A stretch of 64,000 nt of DNA from Luteipulveratus halotolerans (GCF_001247745.1 NZ_LAIR01000002.1:2108001-2172000); one strand, 5' to 3'. Positions 8,355-17,307 are shown, counted from the first letter of the stretch. Made by a program: numbers and translations. Notes: a model not told the origin generated them from the sequence alone.

Positions 8355-9329
8355 TCACGACATCGGCACACTGAGCGAGAGCGCGAAGTCGCCCCGCGGG
8401 TCGGTCCACCAGTGCACGAGCTCCAGGCCGGCAGACGCCAGCTCACGCGTGATGCCCTCGCGGCGGAACTTCGCCGAGATCTCGGTACGCATCTGCTCGC
8501 CTCGCGCGAACGTCACCTCCAGATCGAGGTCGGCGACGCGCACACCCTGGTCGCGCAACGACTCCAGGCGCATCTCGATCCACTCCTGATCGGCGTCCCA
8601 GACGGCGCGGTGCGCGAACGCCGACGGGTCGAAGTCGGCGCCCAGGCTGCGGTTGAGGACGTGCAGGACGTTGGCGTTGAACTGCGCCGTCACGCCCGCG
8701 GAGTCGTCGTACGCCGCGACCAGCCGCGCAGGGTCCTTGACCAGATCGGTGCCGAGCAGGAACGCGTCGCCCTGGCCGAGGCTCGCGCGAACGCCGTCGA
8801 GGAAGGTCGCACGCTGCTCGACGTCGAGGTTGCCGATGGTCGAGCCCAGGAACGCCAGCAGCCGGCGGCCCTCGCGGGGCAGCTGGTCGAGATGCTTCTC
8901 GAAGTCTCCGACGACGGGCTCCACCGTCAGCCCGTCGAACTCGGCGCTCACCGACGCGCTCGCGTCGGCGAGGACGGCCGGGTCGACGTCGAAGGGCACG
9001 AACCGCTCGAGGGTGCCGGCGTCACGCAGAGCCCGCAGCAGCAGCCGGGTCTTCTCGGACGTGCCGCTGCCGAGCTCCATCAACGTGGTGGCGCCCGTCG
9101 CAGCAGCGATGTCGGCCACGTGCGCGGTGAGGATCTCCCGCTCGGTGCGCGTCGGGTAGTACTCCGGGAGCCGGGTGATCTGGTCGAACAGCTCACTGCC
9201 ACGGGCGTCGTAGAAGTACTTCGGCGGCAGCACCTTGGGGGTGCGGGTGAGACCGTCGCGGACGTCGTCGGCCATCTGCGCGGCCAGCGACGTCGGGTCG
9301 AGGTGGACGGAGACGTCGAGCGTGGGCAT
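8355..9329 (-). CDS. egtD: L-histidine N(alpha)-methyltransferase EgtD
   Basis: A 324-residue SAM-dependent enzyme that trimethylates the alpha-amino group of histidine to hercynine, the first step of ergothioneine synthesis. The hallmark FDQITRLPEYYPTR segment is at residues 48-61, the SAM-binding ELGSGTSEKTRLLL at 85-98, and AFLGSTIGNL follows. The length equals that of mycobacterial EgtD (about 320). The ATG directly follows the egtC stop (TGAATG), so the two are coupled. It is last in the egtE-A-B-C-D series although it acts first. Confidence 0.96.
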   Translation of the reverse strand: MPTLDVSVHLDPTSLAAQMADDVRDGLTRTPKVLPPKYFYDARGSELFDQITRLPEYYPTRTEREILTAHVADIAAATGATTLMELGSGTSEKTRLLLRALRDAGTLERFVPFDVDPAVLADASASVSAEFDGLTVEPVVGDFEKHLDQLPREGRRLLAFLGSTIGNLDVEQRATFLDGVRASLGQGDAFLLGTDLVKDPARLVAAYDDSAGVTAQFNANVLHVLNRSLGADFDPSAFAHRAVWDADQEWIEMRLESLRDQGVRVADLDLEVTFARGEQMRTEISAKFRREGITRELASAGLELVHWWTDPRGDFALSLSVPMS

Positions 9330-10022
9330 TCAGTCCTCCAGAGCGGTGACGGTCACCCCGGTCGGGGTCACCTCGATCAGATGTCGGTCGGGCACGTCGA
9401 CCCAGCGCGGGTCGTCGTCGTACGGCTCGCTCGCGACGACCACACCAGTGTCGTCGACGAGGTAGGTGGCAGGGTCTCCCCAGGTCACACCGAGGATCTG
9501 CGACCCGTCGGTGAGCAGCACGTTGAGGGTGGCGTCCGGGTCGCGACGGGCTACGGCGCGCACGGTGTCCGCGACCCGAAGCGGCCCCATCGCGAAGACG
9601 TGAGCCGCGAGAACCGCTGCGTCACAGACGGATTCGGCGTCGTGCGTGCTCGGGAGGACGGACCGGTCGACGCGCCCGTTGTGCGACAGCAGCCAGTGTC
9701 CGTCGGTGAACGGCGCGGCGGCCGTCTCGTCCATCGGCATACCGACCGTCGCCGACCGCACGGCGGCGAGCACGCAGCGCGCCGACAGCACAGGCGCCAC
9801 CGAGGCGAAGGACGCGTCGGACCACAACGGACTGGAGGACCGCCAGCGCACCGGCTCCGGGCTTTCCGGCAGGTGCAGCCCGACACCCCAGCCGTCGGCG
9901 TTCATCCGTCCGCGCAGCTGGCGGCGCGGTTGGTAGGACTGACGCAGCAGGCCGTGCTCGGGCTCGAGCACGAGCGAGGCGACCGACCGCTCCTGGCCCA
10001 GCCAGGCCTGGTGCCGACACAT
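9330..10022 (-). CDS. egtC: Ergothioneine biosynthesis amidohydrolase EgtC
   Basis: A 230-residue class II glutamine amidotransferase-fold hydrolase that removes glutamate from gamma-glutamyl hercynylcysteine sulfoxide. The start is fixed by MCRHQAW: the nucleophilic cysteine must be residue 2 after Met removal. RMNADGWGVGLH, RSATVGMP and LLSHNGRV are the expected Ntn-hydrolase active-site segments. One base separates its ATG from the egtB stop, and its stop abuts the egtD start. The frame remains open upstream through egtB territory, but that reading is an out-of-frame artefact. Confidence 0.95.
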   Translation of the reverse strand: MCRHQAWLGQERSVASLVLEPEHGLLRQSYQPRRQLRGRMNADGWGVGLHLPESPEPVRWRSSSPLWSDASFASVAPVLSARCVLAAVRSATVGMPMDETAAAPFTDGHWLLSHNGRVDRSVLPSTHDAESVCDAAVLAAHVFAMGPLRVADTVRAVARRDPDATLNVLLTDGSQILGVTWGDPATYLVDDTGVVVASEPYDDDPRWVDVPDRHLIEVTPTGVTVTALED

Positions 10023-10023
10023 C

Positions 10024-11289
10024 TCAGGCGTCCCAGGCGAGCCGGAGCCCGGCGAAGATCTGCCTGCGGATCGGCAGGTCCCAGTTGCGGAACGAAGGCC
10101 GGATCGCCGCGCCTCCCACAGCCCACGACCCTCCGCGGAGCACCCGGAAGTCACCGCCGAAGAACGGCGCGCTGTAGTCGGCGTACAGCATCGGACGGAA
10201 CTGCGGCCACGGGTCGAACCCGGAGGACGTCCACTCCCAGACGTCACCGATCATCTGCTCGACGCCGTACGCCGACGCCCCGCTCGGGTAGGCGCCGACC
10301 GGGGCGGGCCGCAGCCCGTCACCTCCGAGGTTGGCCCGGCCCGGCGTCCACGGGTCGTCTCCCCACGGCCAGCGTCGACGCCGACCGAGCGCAGGATCCC
10401 AGGCGCAGGCCTTCTCCCACTCCTGCTCGGTCGGCAGCCGCGCCCCGGCCCAGCGGGCGTAGGCGTCGGCCTCCCAGTAGGAGACGTGCTGCACCGGCTC
10501 GTCGGCCGGCACCTGCTCGACGACCCCGAACCGCCGCCGCGACCCGTCGGCGGCCCAGAACTGCGGACGCTCCAGGCCCGCCTCGATGCGGTGGGCCCAG
10601 CCACGCTCGGACCACCAGTGCGACTGGTCGTAGCCCCCGGCGTCGATGAACTGCTGCCACTGCGCATTGGTGACCGGCACGCGAGCGATCCGGAACGCTG
10701 GCACGTCGACCTCGTGGGCGGGCCGCTCGTTGTCGAGCGACCACGGCTCGGCGGACCCGTCGACGCCCATGACGAACGGGCCGCCGGGAACCATCACTGC
10801 CTCGTCGTCGGGGAGCACGCGACCCGGCGGCAGCTCGGCGCCGACCCCGAGCAGAGGCTCACCTGCGCGCAGCTGGTGCGTCGCGAGCATGGTCTCGACG
10901 TGCTGCTGCTCGTGCTGCTCGACCATGACGTACGGGAACAGCTGCGACTCCTCGGCGCGCTCGAGCCGGTCGAGGACGCGACCACGCACGTCGGCGATGA
11001 ACGAGCGGGACTCACGAGGCGTGAGCAGCGGGAGCGAGACCCGCTCGGCGCGCGGGTGCTCGAACGCGTCGTACAGGCTCTCGACCTTGGCCGACAGCAG
11101 CCCGAGGCACGCGGCGTCGCCACCGCGCAGCAGCCAGAGGTCCTCCTGCTGACCGATGTGTGCGAGGTCCCAGACGAGCGGGCTCATCAGCCGGTCGTGC
11201 TGGGTCGTGAGCACGTCCTCGTCGAACGCCGTCAGCAGGTGGGTGCGGGCGCGAGCGGCCTCGATACCGCAGGCCACGGACTCACGCAC
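10024..11289 (-). CDS. egtB: Ergothioneine synthase EgtB (formylglycine-generating-like nonheme iron enzyme)
   Basis: A 421-residue iron(II) enzyme that couples hercynine to gamma-glutamylcysteine with O2. An N-terminal DinB-like domain supplies iron ligands: His44 (DLAHIGQQED) and the HX3HXE motif His126/His130/Glu132 in VEQHEQQHVETM. The C-terminal FGE-sulfatase-like domain has RLPTEQEWEKAC, DVWEWTSSGF, RGGSWA and RPSFRNWDLP. The presence of egtA nearby argues that gamma-glutamylcysteine is the thiol donor. The GTG at 11289 overlaps the egtA stop by 8 bp and has GGAGGAG about 6 nt upstream; it gives the family length. Confidence 0.95.
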   Translation of the reverse strand: MRESVACGIEAARARTHLLTAFDEDVLTTQHDRLMSPLVWDLAHIGQQEDLWLLRGGDAACLGLLSAKVESLYDAFEHPRAERVSLPLLTPRESRSFIADVRGRVLDRLERAEESQLFPYVMVEQHEQQHVETMLATHQLRAGEPLLGVGAELPPGRVLPDDEAVMVPGGPFVMGVDGSAEPWSLDNERPAHEVDVPAFRIARVPVTNAQWQQFIDAGGYDQSHWWSERGWAHRIEAGLERPQFWAADGSRRRFGVVEQVPADEPVQHVSYWEADAYARWAGARLPTEQEWEKACAWDPALGRRRRWPWGDDPWTPGRANLGGDGLRPAPVGAYPSGASAYGVEQMIGDVWEWTSSGFDPWPQFRPMLYADYSAPFFGGDFRVLRGGSWAVGGAAIRPSFRNWDLPIRRQIFAGLRLAWDA

Positions 11290-12538
11290 GGGACTCCTCC
11301 TCCAGGACTCGAACCGGCCCGACTGCCTCGATCCGCCGGCGCAGCAGCCCACTCGGACTGCGGCCGTCGTCGAACAGCCCGGACAGGTCGGCCACCGCGC
11401 CGCGCCAGGGCACCGGCGCATGCAGGGCAGCCACCTCCAGGCAGCGCGTCAGCGCGCGAGCCACGACCGGGTCCGCCGGGCCTCTGCGCGCGGCCACCTG
11501 CCACTGGTCTCGTACGGGCTCGCACGCCTCGAAGGCGAGGTCTGCAGCCGTCGGGTGATCCATGAGCGTGACCACCGCGGCTGTGACCGCCGGCCACCAG
11601 GCGTCGGGCATCGCGTCGAGACACCGCAGCTCGATGAACCCGCGCGGGCGGACCGGCGGGAACACCGTGCTCCGGTGCAGCTCGAGATCGGCACCGGTCG
11701 GCGTACGCCGGATCGGGCCCTCCCCACGGAGCCACTGCGCGAAGGTCGTCCGCTCGGTGACCGTCGTGACGTCGCCGCCCTCGCGCACGGCCATCACCGG
11801 TGCGTCCAGGACGTAGGACGCCCAGGCACCGGCCGGGTCGTCGGTTGAGTACGGCTCCGTGCGGGCCGGGTCCATCGCCTGCCAGACCGACTGACGCATC
11901 GAGTGCCACTGCGTCGTGCTGCCACCGAGGTAGGGCGAGGTGGACGACAGGGCGATCAGCACCGGCCCGAGCAGGTGCGCCAGCTCCAGTCGTCGCTGCC
12001 AGTGCTGCTCGGGCCCTGCCTCGAGGTTGATCTGCAGCGCCGCCGTCGAGGACATCATCGAGCGGGCGGGCCGACCGCAGCCCATCGCCTCGAAGTGCGC
12101 TGCCATCGCGACGTAGCGCGGCGCGGGGTTGATGCGTTGTGGGCGACGGCCCGGGTCCGCACCGATCGCGGCGCCTCCGAAACCGGCGGCGCGCAGCGCC
12201 CGCTGCAGGACGTCCTTGTCCGCGGCGAGCGCACGGATCGCTGCCGTCACGTCGGACGCCGGCTCGGTCGAGAGCTCGAGCTGGCCGCCGGGCTCGACAC
12301 TCACCCGGCTGCGGCACGGCATGGCGGGCAGCTGGGCGACGAGCTGCTCGACCTCGCTCCAGCGCGGGCGCCGCTCGGGGCGCCGGAGGTCGACCAGATG
12401 CATCTCCAGCTCGATGCCGACAGCGCCGAGCGGCCCGTCTCGCAGTGCATCCTCCGCCAGATGGGCACGGGCTGCTTCGACCGGGTCGCGGGTGTCGAGC
12501 AGGTCGTGGACGGTCGAGCTGAGCTGTGGCGCGGTCAT
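11282..12538 (-). CDS. egtA: Glutamate--cysteine ligase EgtA
   Basis: A 418-residue GCS2-type ligase that makes gamma-glutamylcysteine from glutamate, cysteine and ATP, the sulfur donor for EgtB. Features include GIELEMHLVDL near residue 41, SVEPGGQLELSTEP, NPAPRYVAMAAHFEA, STAALQINLEAG and RGFIELRCLD. These are the ATP/Mg and glutamate-site segments of the EgtA/GshA-like family. AGGAGG lies about 7 nt before the ATG. It is 142 bp from egtE and overlaps egtB by 8 bp. Confidence 0.94.
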   Translation of the reverse strand: MTAPQLSSTVHDLLDTRDPVEAARAHLAEDALRDGPLGAVGIELEMHLVDLRRPERRPRWSEVEQLVAQLPAMPCRSRVSVEPGGQLELSTEPASDVTAAIRALAADKDVLQRALRAAGFGGAAIGADPGRRPQRINPAPRYVAMAAHFEAMGCGRPARSMMSSTAALQINLEAGPEQHWQRRLELAHLLGPVLIALSSTSPYLGGSTTQWHSMRQSVWQAMDPARTEPYSTDDPAGAWASYVLDAPVMAVREGGDVTTVTERTTFAQWLRGEGPIRRTPTGADLELHRSTVFPPVRPRGFIELRCLDAMPDAWWPAVTAAVVTLMDHPTAADLAFEACEPVRDQWQVAARRGPADPVVARALTRCLEVAALHAPVPWRGAVADLSGLFDDGRSPSGLLRRRIEAVGPVRVLEEESRA

Positions 12539-12680
12539 ACCGCCCCTCCTGGTCCGGACCGGTCGTCAGCGACGACCGCGGGTCGGTGCGGGGCGGCCAG
12601 GTCGGCCGTCCTCGTCGTGCAGAACTACGTCGAGAAGTGGGTGGATGGAAGGACTACGGCCGGCCCGAGCCGACCTGTTC
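12539..12680 (-). other. 142-bp spacer between egtE and egtA
   Basis: This is the only sizeable gap within the ergothioneine cluster. I see the egtA ribosome binding site and no convincing hairpin. A separate egtA promoter here is possible, but no clear -35/-10 pair stands out. Confidence 0.4.
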
Positions 12681-13763
12681 TCAGCCTAACGCCGACCTCA
12701 GACAGTCCGTCTGGGCAGGCGTCAGCGGAGCCGACGGCGCCAGGCGCAGCAACGGCTCGTCGACCTCCGCAGCCCGCCACGGCAGGCAGGCCGTGGTGGT
12801 GATGCCGTACTCGGACGCCAGTCGGGCGTGCTCGGCCTCGACGTCCTGGCCGTGGTTCGGGCGCAGGCCGACGAGCGCCCCGCTCGCCGCGGGATGATCG
12901 ACGAGGTCCCAGCCGGGCATCCCCCTGACCACCTCCCGCAACGCGTCTCCGGCCGCAGCCAGACGGGCGCGGACCTGCTCGGGACCGTGCTCCAGGTGCG
13001 CACGCACGGCACGCGCGAAGCCGATCCGCACCGCGGTGGAGGTCTCACCGAACCGCAGGGCGTCGATCGGCCCGTCACCCGTCGCATGCCTCGGACGGAA
13101 GGGTCGCAGCCGCGACCACGCCGTCTCGTGCAGTGCCACGACGCCCGCACCGCGCGGCCCGTGCATCCACTTGCGCGCGGGCGCGCACACGGCGTCCGCA
13201 CCGAACGCGGTGTCCAGATGACCGAACGACTGCGCCGCATCGACCCACAGAGGTACGCCGGCGGCCCGGCACATGGTCACGGCCTCGTGCACCGGTTGGA
13301 CCAGACCGCGGTGGGAGGCCAGGTGCGTGAGGTGCACCAGGTCCGGTGGGTTCGTGCGCAGCCGACGCGCGAACGCGTCCAGGTCGAGGACGCCGTGCTC
13401 GTCGACCTGGAGCCCTACTGGTGTCAGCCCGGCGAAGGTGAACACGTCGAGGTTGGGACCGAACTCCGACGGCGTCACCGCGGCCGTCGCCCCCGCCGGG
13501 AACGGCCAGGAGGCGAGCAGGGTGCGAAGCCCGTGAGTGCCGCTGTCGACCATCACGACGCCCGCGCCGTCGACACCGAACAGCTCACCCAGGTCGGCGT
13601 ACGCCTGCTCCAGCACATCCGTGACGTCGGCAAGCGCCGCATTGGACCCGATCCGCTGCTCGAGCCGCAGATGAGCGACCACTGCATCGACCGTCTCCGG
13701 CGAGGGCGAGCCGTGAGCCGCTGTCAGCAGGTCGATGGACGTGGTGGTGTCGACGTCGGTCAC
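12681..13763 (-). CDS. egtE: PLP-dependent ergothioneine C-S lyase EgtE
   Basis: A 360-residue class V aminotransferase-fold enzyme that cleaves hercynylcysteine sulfoxide to ergothioneine. The PLP-binding aspartate is Asp175 in LWVDAAQSFGH, and the Schiff-base lysine is Lys198 in APARKWMHGPRGAG. The sequence resembles isopenicillin-N-epimerase/cysteine desulfurase-like EgtE proteins. In mycobacteria egtE is last in the operon; here it is first. The GTG start has TAGGCT ending 7 nt upstream, consistent with a leaderless promoter. Assignment to EgtE rather than a generic class V enzyme relies on context. Confidence 0.88.
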   Translation of the reverse strand: MTDVDTTTSIDLLTAAHGSPSPETVDAVVAHLRLEQRIGSNAALADVTDVLEQAYADLGELFGVDGAGVVMVDSGTHGLRTLLASWPFPAGATAAVTPSEFGPNLDVFTFAGLTPVGLQVDEHGVLDLDAFARRLRTNPPDLVHLTHLASHRGLVQPVHEAVTMCRAAGVPLWVDAAQSFGHLDTAFGADAVCAPARKWMHGPRGAGVVALHETAWSRLRPFRPRHATGDGPIDALRFGETSTAVRIGFARAVRAHLEHGPEQVRARLAAAGDALREVVRGMPGWDLVDHPAASGALVGLRPNHGQDVEAEHARLASEYGITTTACLPWRAAEVDEPLLRLAPSAPLTPAQTDCLRSALG

Positions 13764-13770
13764 GGGCGCC

Positions 13771-13776
13771 AGCCTA
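13771..13776 (-). promoter_or_regulatory. Putative leaderless -10 element of egtE
   Basis: TAGGCT on the minus strand ends 7 nt before the GTG at 13763. It is the first promoter candidate downstream of the infB terminator hairpin, and would drive egtE and perhaps the whole cluster. Confidence 0.45.
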
Positions 13777-13789
13777 GGTCGCGGGTACG

Positions 13790-13827
13790 ACGAAGGCCGC
13801 CCCGGCGTACACCGGGACGGCCTTCGT
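13790..13827 (-). terminator. Hairpin terminator downstream of infB
   Basis: A 16-bp inverted repeat (arms 13790-13805 and 13812-13827, 15 of 16 positions paired) encloses a 6-nt loop. It starts 56 nt past the infB stop and lies upstream of egtE. There is no clear U-tract, as is common in high-GC actinobacteria. It should separate the rimP-infB operon from the ergothioneine genes. Confidence 0.75.
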
Positions 13828-13883
13828 ACTGCGGTCGGTCAGTCGCGGTTCATTGCGCCGCGCCTTCCTCGCACTCCGCTACG

Positions 13884-16814
13884 TCAGTCGCGGGGCTTCT
13901 CACGCATCTCGTACGTCGCGATGAGGTCGCCGTCCTGCAGGTCGTTGTAGGACCCGAGGTTGATACCGCACTCGAAGCCCTCACGGACCTCGGTGACGTC
14001 ATCCTTGAAGCGGCGCAGACCGGCGATCTCGACGTTCTCGGCCACGACGACACCGTCGCGGGTGATCCGAGCCTTCGAGCCACGCTTGATCTCACCCGAG
14101 CGCACGATCGAACCGGCGATGTTGCCGAACTTGGACGAGCGGAAGATCTCGCGGATCTCCGCCGTGCCGAGCTCGACCTCTTCGTACTCCGGCTTGAGCA
14201 TGCCCTTCAGGGCCGACTCGATCTCCTCGATCGCCTGGTAGATCACGCCGTAGTAGCGGATCTCCACGCCTTCCTTGTCGGCGTACTCGGCGTTCTGGCC
14301 CTCAGCGCGGACGTTGAAGCCGATGATCACCGCGTCGGAGGCGACGGCGAGGTTGATGTTGTTCATCGTGATCGCACCGACGCCACGGTCGATGATGCGC
14401 AGGTCGACCTCGTCGCCCACGTCGATCTGCATCAACGCGTCCTCGAGCGCCTCGACAGAACCGGAGACGTCGCCCTTGAGGATCAAGTTGAGCGTCTCGA
14501 CCTTGCCCGCCGCCAGAGCGTCGTTGAGGTCCTCCAGGCTGATCCGCTTGCGCGCCTTCGCCAGCGACGCCTGCCGGTCGGCAGCCTCACGCTTCTCGGC
14601 GATCTGGCGGGCGGTGCGGTCGTCCGGAGCCACGATGAACGTGTCGCCGGCCCGCGGCACTGCCGCGAGACCCATCACCTGGACCGGACGCGACGGACCG
14701 GCCTCGTGGACGTTGTTGCCGTGCTCGTCGAGCATCGCCCGGACACGACCGTGCGCCACACCGGCGACGATGCCGTCTCCGACGCGCAGCGTGCCGGACT
14801 GCACCAGGACGGTGGCGACCGCACCACGACCACGGTCGAGGTTGGCCTCGATCGCGACACCACGCGCGTCCTTGTCGGGGTTGGCGCGCAGGTCGAGCGC
14901 CGCGTCCGCGGTCAGCAGCACGGCCTCGAGCAGAGCGTCGATGTTCTGGCCCTGCTTGGCCGACACGTCCACGAACATCGTGTCGCCGCCGTACTCCTCG
15001 GCGATGAGGTTGTACTCGGTCAGCTGCTGACGGATCTTCTGCGGGTTGGCACCCTCGACGTCGATCTTGTTGACGGCCACCACGATCGGCACGTCGGCCG
15101 CCTGCATGTGGTTGAGCGCCTCGATCGTCTGCGGCATCACGCCGTCGTCAGCCGCCACCACGAGGATCGCGATGTCGGTGACCTTGGCACCACGGGCACG
15201 CATGGCGGTGAACGCCTCGTGACCCGGGGTGTCGATGAACGTGATCGGACGGTCGACACCCTCGTGGTCGGTGTGCACCTGGTAGGCACCGATGTGCTGG
15301 GTGATGCCACCGGCCTCGCCCTCGGCGACGTCGGCGTTGCGGATCGCATCGAGCAGTCGCGTCTTTCCGTGGTCGACGTGACCCACGACGGTGACGACCG
15401 GCGGACGAGCGGCGAGGTCCTCCTCGCCCTCCTCCTCGAGCTCGGCCTCGAGGTCGATGTTGAAGGCGCTGAACAGCTCCTTCTCCTCGTCCTCGGGCGA
15501 GACGACCTCGACGACGTAGCCGAGCTCGGCACCGAGCAGCTGGAACGTCTCCTCGTCCAGCGACTGGGTGGCGGTGGCCATCTCACCGAGGTGGATGAGC
15601 ACCTGCACCAGGCTGGCGGGGTTGGCGTCGATCTTGTCGGCGAAGTCGGTCAGTGACGCGCCGCGACGCACACGGACGACGGTCGAGCCGTTGCCGCGCG
15701 GAACGGTGACGCCACCGATCGTCGGCGCCTGCATCTGCTCGAACTCCTGGCGCTTGGCGCGCTTGGACTTGCGACCGCGGACCTTTCCGCCGCCGCGTCC
15801 GAACGCACCCTGCGTGCCACCGCGGCCTCCGGGACCACGACCGCCGCCGCCGGGACGGCCACCGAAGCCGCCGCGGAAACCGCCGCCGCCGCCACCACCG
15901 GGGCCACCACGACCGCCGCCGGGACGCGCCGGGCGCTCACCCGGACGCGGCACCGCCGCACGGTCGGGCATCATGCCCGGGTTGGGGCGGGGACCGCCGC
16001 CGGGACGGGGTCCACCCTGACCGGCGCCCTGCGGACGACCGGACGGACGCGGTGCAGCCGGACGGGGGCCGCCCTGGCCGCCGGCCTGCGGTCCGCCCTG
16101 GCCACCACGGCCGGACGGGCGCGGCATGCCCTGGCTGGACGCGAACGGGTTGTTGCCCGGACGCGGCGAGCCGCCGCCTTCACGGCGACCCATGCCCTGG
16201 CTGGATGCGAACGGGTTGTTGCCCGGACGCGGACCCGGCGTACCGGGGCGCGGACCCGGGGTCTTGGGACGCGGGGCGTTGCCGCCACGGTCGGACGGCG
16301 CGGGCCGTGCGGGCTCCGCCGGAGCTGCCGGACGTGCAGGCTCAGGACGCGGTCCCGGCTTGGTCGCACCCGGCTTCGGCGCAGCCGGAGCAGCCGACGC
16401 GGCGGGCGCACTCGGCGCCGCCGGGGCGGGCTTGGCCGGTGCCGGACGGGCCGGCTCTGCAGCGGGCTTGGCCGGCGCAGCAGGTGCCGGAGCGGCCGGC
16501 TCTGCCGCGACGGGCTTGGCCGGCTCGGCGGCCGGTACTGCCGGCCCAGGCTTGGCGGCCGGTGCGGTCGCACCGGGCTTGGGTGCCGGCGCGGGCTTCG
16601 CACCGGGCTTGGGCGCAGCCTTCTTGGCTGCAGGCTTGTCCGCGCTGCCGGCCTTGCCGACGGGCGGGTTCTCCTTGATCTTGCGGACCACCGGAGCCTC
16701 GATGGTGGAGCTCGCCGTCTTGACGAACTCGCCCTGCTCCTTCAGGTACGCAAGCAGTTCCTTGCTCTCGACCCCGAGCTCTTTGGCGAGCTCATGGACC
16801 CGGACCTTTGCCAC
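13884..16814 (-). CDS. infB: Translation initiation factor IF-2
   Basis: A 976-residue GTPase that delivers fMet-tRNA to the 30S subunit. An N-terminal IF2_N domain (MAKVRVHELAKELGVESKEL) is followed by about 300 residues of Ala/Pro- then Gly/Arg-rich linker. A second IF2_N-like domain precedes the G domain, with G1 GHVDHGKT at residues 478-485 and DTPGHEAF, NKID and the C-terminal domains following. The linker holds two copies of NNPFASSQGM, 22 residues apart. The GTG start has GAGGAG 4 nt upstream. It closes rimP-nusA-ylxR-infB; rbfA does not follow. Confidence 0.97.
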   Translation of the reverse strand: MAKVRVHELAKELGVESKELLAYLKEQGEFVKTASSTIEAPVVRKIKENPPVGKAGSADKPAAKKAAPKPGAKPAPAPKPGATAPAAKPGPAVPAAEPAKPVAAEPAAPAPAAPAKPAAEPARPAPAKPAPAAPSAPAASAAPAAPKPGATKPGPRPEPARPAAPAEPARPAPSDRGGNAPRPKTPGPRPGTPGPRPGNNPFASSQGMGRREGGGSPRPGNNPFASSQGMPRPSGRGGQGGPQAGGQGGPRPAAPRPSGRPQGAGQGGPRPGGGPRPNPGMMPDRAAVPRPGERPARPGGGRGGPGGGGGGGFRGGFGGRPGGGGRGPGGRGGTQGAFGRGGGKVRGRKSKRAKRQEFEQMQAPTIGGVTVPRGNGSTVVRVRRGASLTDFADKIDANPASLVQVLIHLGEMATATQSLDEETFQLLGAELGYVVEVVSPEDEEKELFSAFNIDLEAELEEEGEEDLAARPPVVTVVGHVDHGKTRLLDAIRNADVAEGEAGGITQHIGAYQVHTDHEGVDRPITFIDTPGHEAFTAMRARGAKVTDIAILVVAADDGVMPQTIEALNHMQAADVPIVVAVNKIDVEGANPQKIRQQLTEYNLIAEEYGGDTMFVDVSAKQGQNIDALLEAVLLTADAALDLRANPDKDARGVAIEANLDRGRGAVATVLVQSGTLRVGDGIVAGVAHGRVRAMLDEHGNNVHEAGPSRPVQVMGLAAVPRAGDTFIVAPDDRTARQIAEKREAADRQASLAKARKRISLEDLNDALAAGKVETLNLILKGDVSGSVEALEDALMQIDVGDEVDLRIIDRGVGAITMNNINLAVASDAVIIGFNVRAEGQNAEYADKEGVEIRYYGVIYQAIEEIESALKGMLKPEYEEVELGTAEIREIFRSSKFGNIAGSIVRSGEIKRGSKARITRDGVVVAENVEIAGLRRFKDDVTEVREGFECGINLGSYNDLQDGDLIATYEMREKPRD
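16125..16220 (-). repeat. Direct repeat within the infB linker
   Basis: Two near-identical coding copies at 16125-16154 and 16191-16220, 66 bp apart, each encode NNPFASSQGM, with flanking proline-glycine-arginine codons also similar. This looks like an in-frame internal duplication in the low-complexity linker of IF-2, not a mobile or CRISPR repeat. Confidence 0.8.
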
Positions 16815-16989
16815 GTTTCTCCTCGACTGGATTTCGTGACGGTCCGGGCGTGCTCCGGCAGTTGCCGGGCAGCACAGACCGTCAGCGGTGGGTGCTCATT
16901 GCTGAGTACTCATCGGGTGCTCATCAGCGTCAAACCCGCTTTCCTACGGTCTGCCTCGATGTCGGTCACCAAGGCGTGTCCTTCGTACA
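16815..16989 (-). other. 175-bp spacer between ylxR and infB
   Basis: The spacer holds the infB ribosome binding site (GAGGAG), a small perfect inverted repeat CCGGCA-GT-TGCCGG at 16855-16868, and two copies of GGGTGCTCAT at 16890-16899 and 16915-16924. It is unusually long for this operon; an extra infB promoter or leader is possible. No gene is visible in it. Confidence 0.4.
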
Positions 16990-17307
16990 TCACTGTGCTG
17001 CGAGATGCTCCTGCACCGCACTCAGGTCGAGGGCGGCGCGCAGGCGCAGCGCTCGTCCGAGAGCTCGGCGGCGAACAGCCTGCTCGAAGCAGTCTGCTCT
17101 GGGATGCAACCAAGCCCCTCGGCCCGGACGGCGCTCCTGCGGGTCGGGAACCACGCTGATCAGATCAGCGGCGGGGCCCGCGTCCGCGAGGGCAACCACT
17201 CGCAGCAGTGCTGATCGGTCGTCCCTCCGGCGGCAGCCCACACACGTACGCCTTCCGGCATGTGAAGGGGGCTGCCGATCGGTACGCAGGTGACCGGTCC
17301 CGTCCAT
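16990..17307 (-). CDS. YlxR family RNA-binding/regulatory protein (DUF448)
   Basis: A 105-residue small basic protein between nusA and infB. It has the YlxR signature RTCVGCRRRDDRSALLRVV, GRGAWLHPRADCFEQAVRRRALGRALR. The RxCxxCR-like start and the GRGAWLH loop match the family fold, proposed to bind RNA or act as a nucleoid-associated regulator. The ATG at 17307 sits one base past the nusA stop, so coupling is likely. The frame is open to 17349 inside nusA, but that extension is not family-like. Confidence 0.92.
   Translation of the reverse strand: MDGTGHLRTDRQPPSHAGRRTCVGCRRRDDRSALLRVVALADAGPAADLISVVPDPQERRPGRGAWLHPRADCFEQAVRRRALGRALRLRAALDLSAVQEHLAAQ

Noticed and set aside
12828..15656. 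Open frame of 942 codons opposite egtE and infB
   Set aside because: Antisense shadow of IF-2 codons; low-complexity Asp/Val/Leu/Arg text with no domain.
15780..16020. GC-rich Gly/Arg repeats as a possible separate gene on the plus strand
   Set aside because: The sequence is the glycine-arginine-rich linker of IF-2 on the minus strand; plus-strand translation is proline/arginine text without features.
16125..16220. Repeated blocks that might look like a CRISPR or mobile repeat
   Set aside because: They are in-frame codons of the IF-2 linker (NNPFASSQGM twice); only two copies and no spacer structure.
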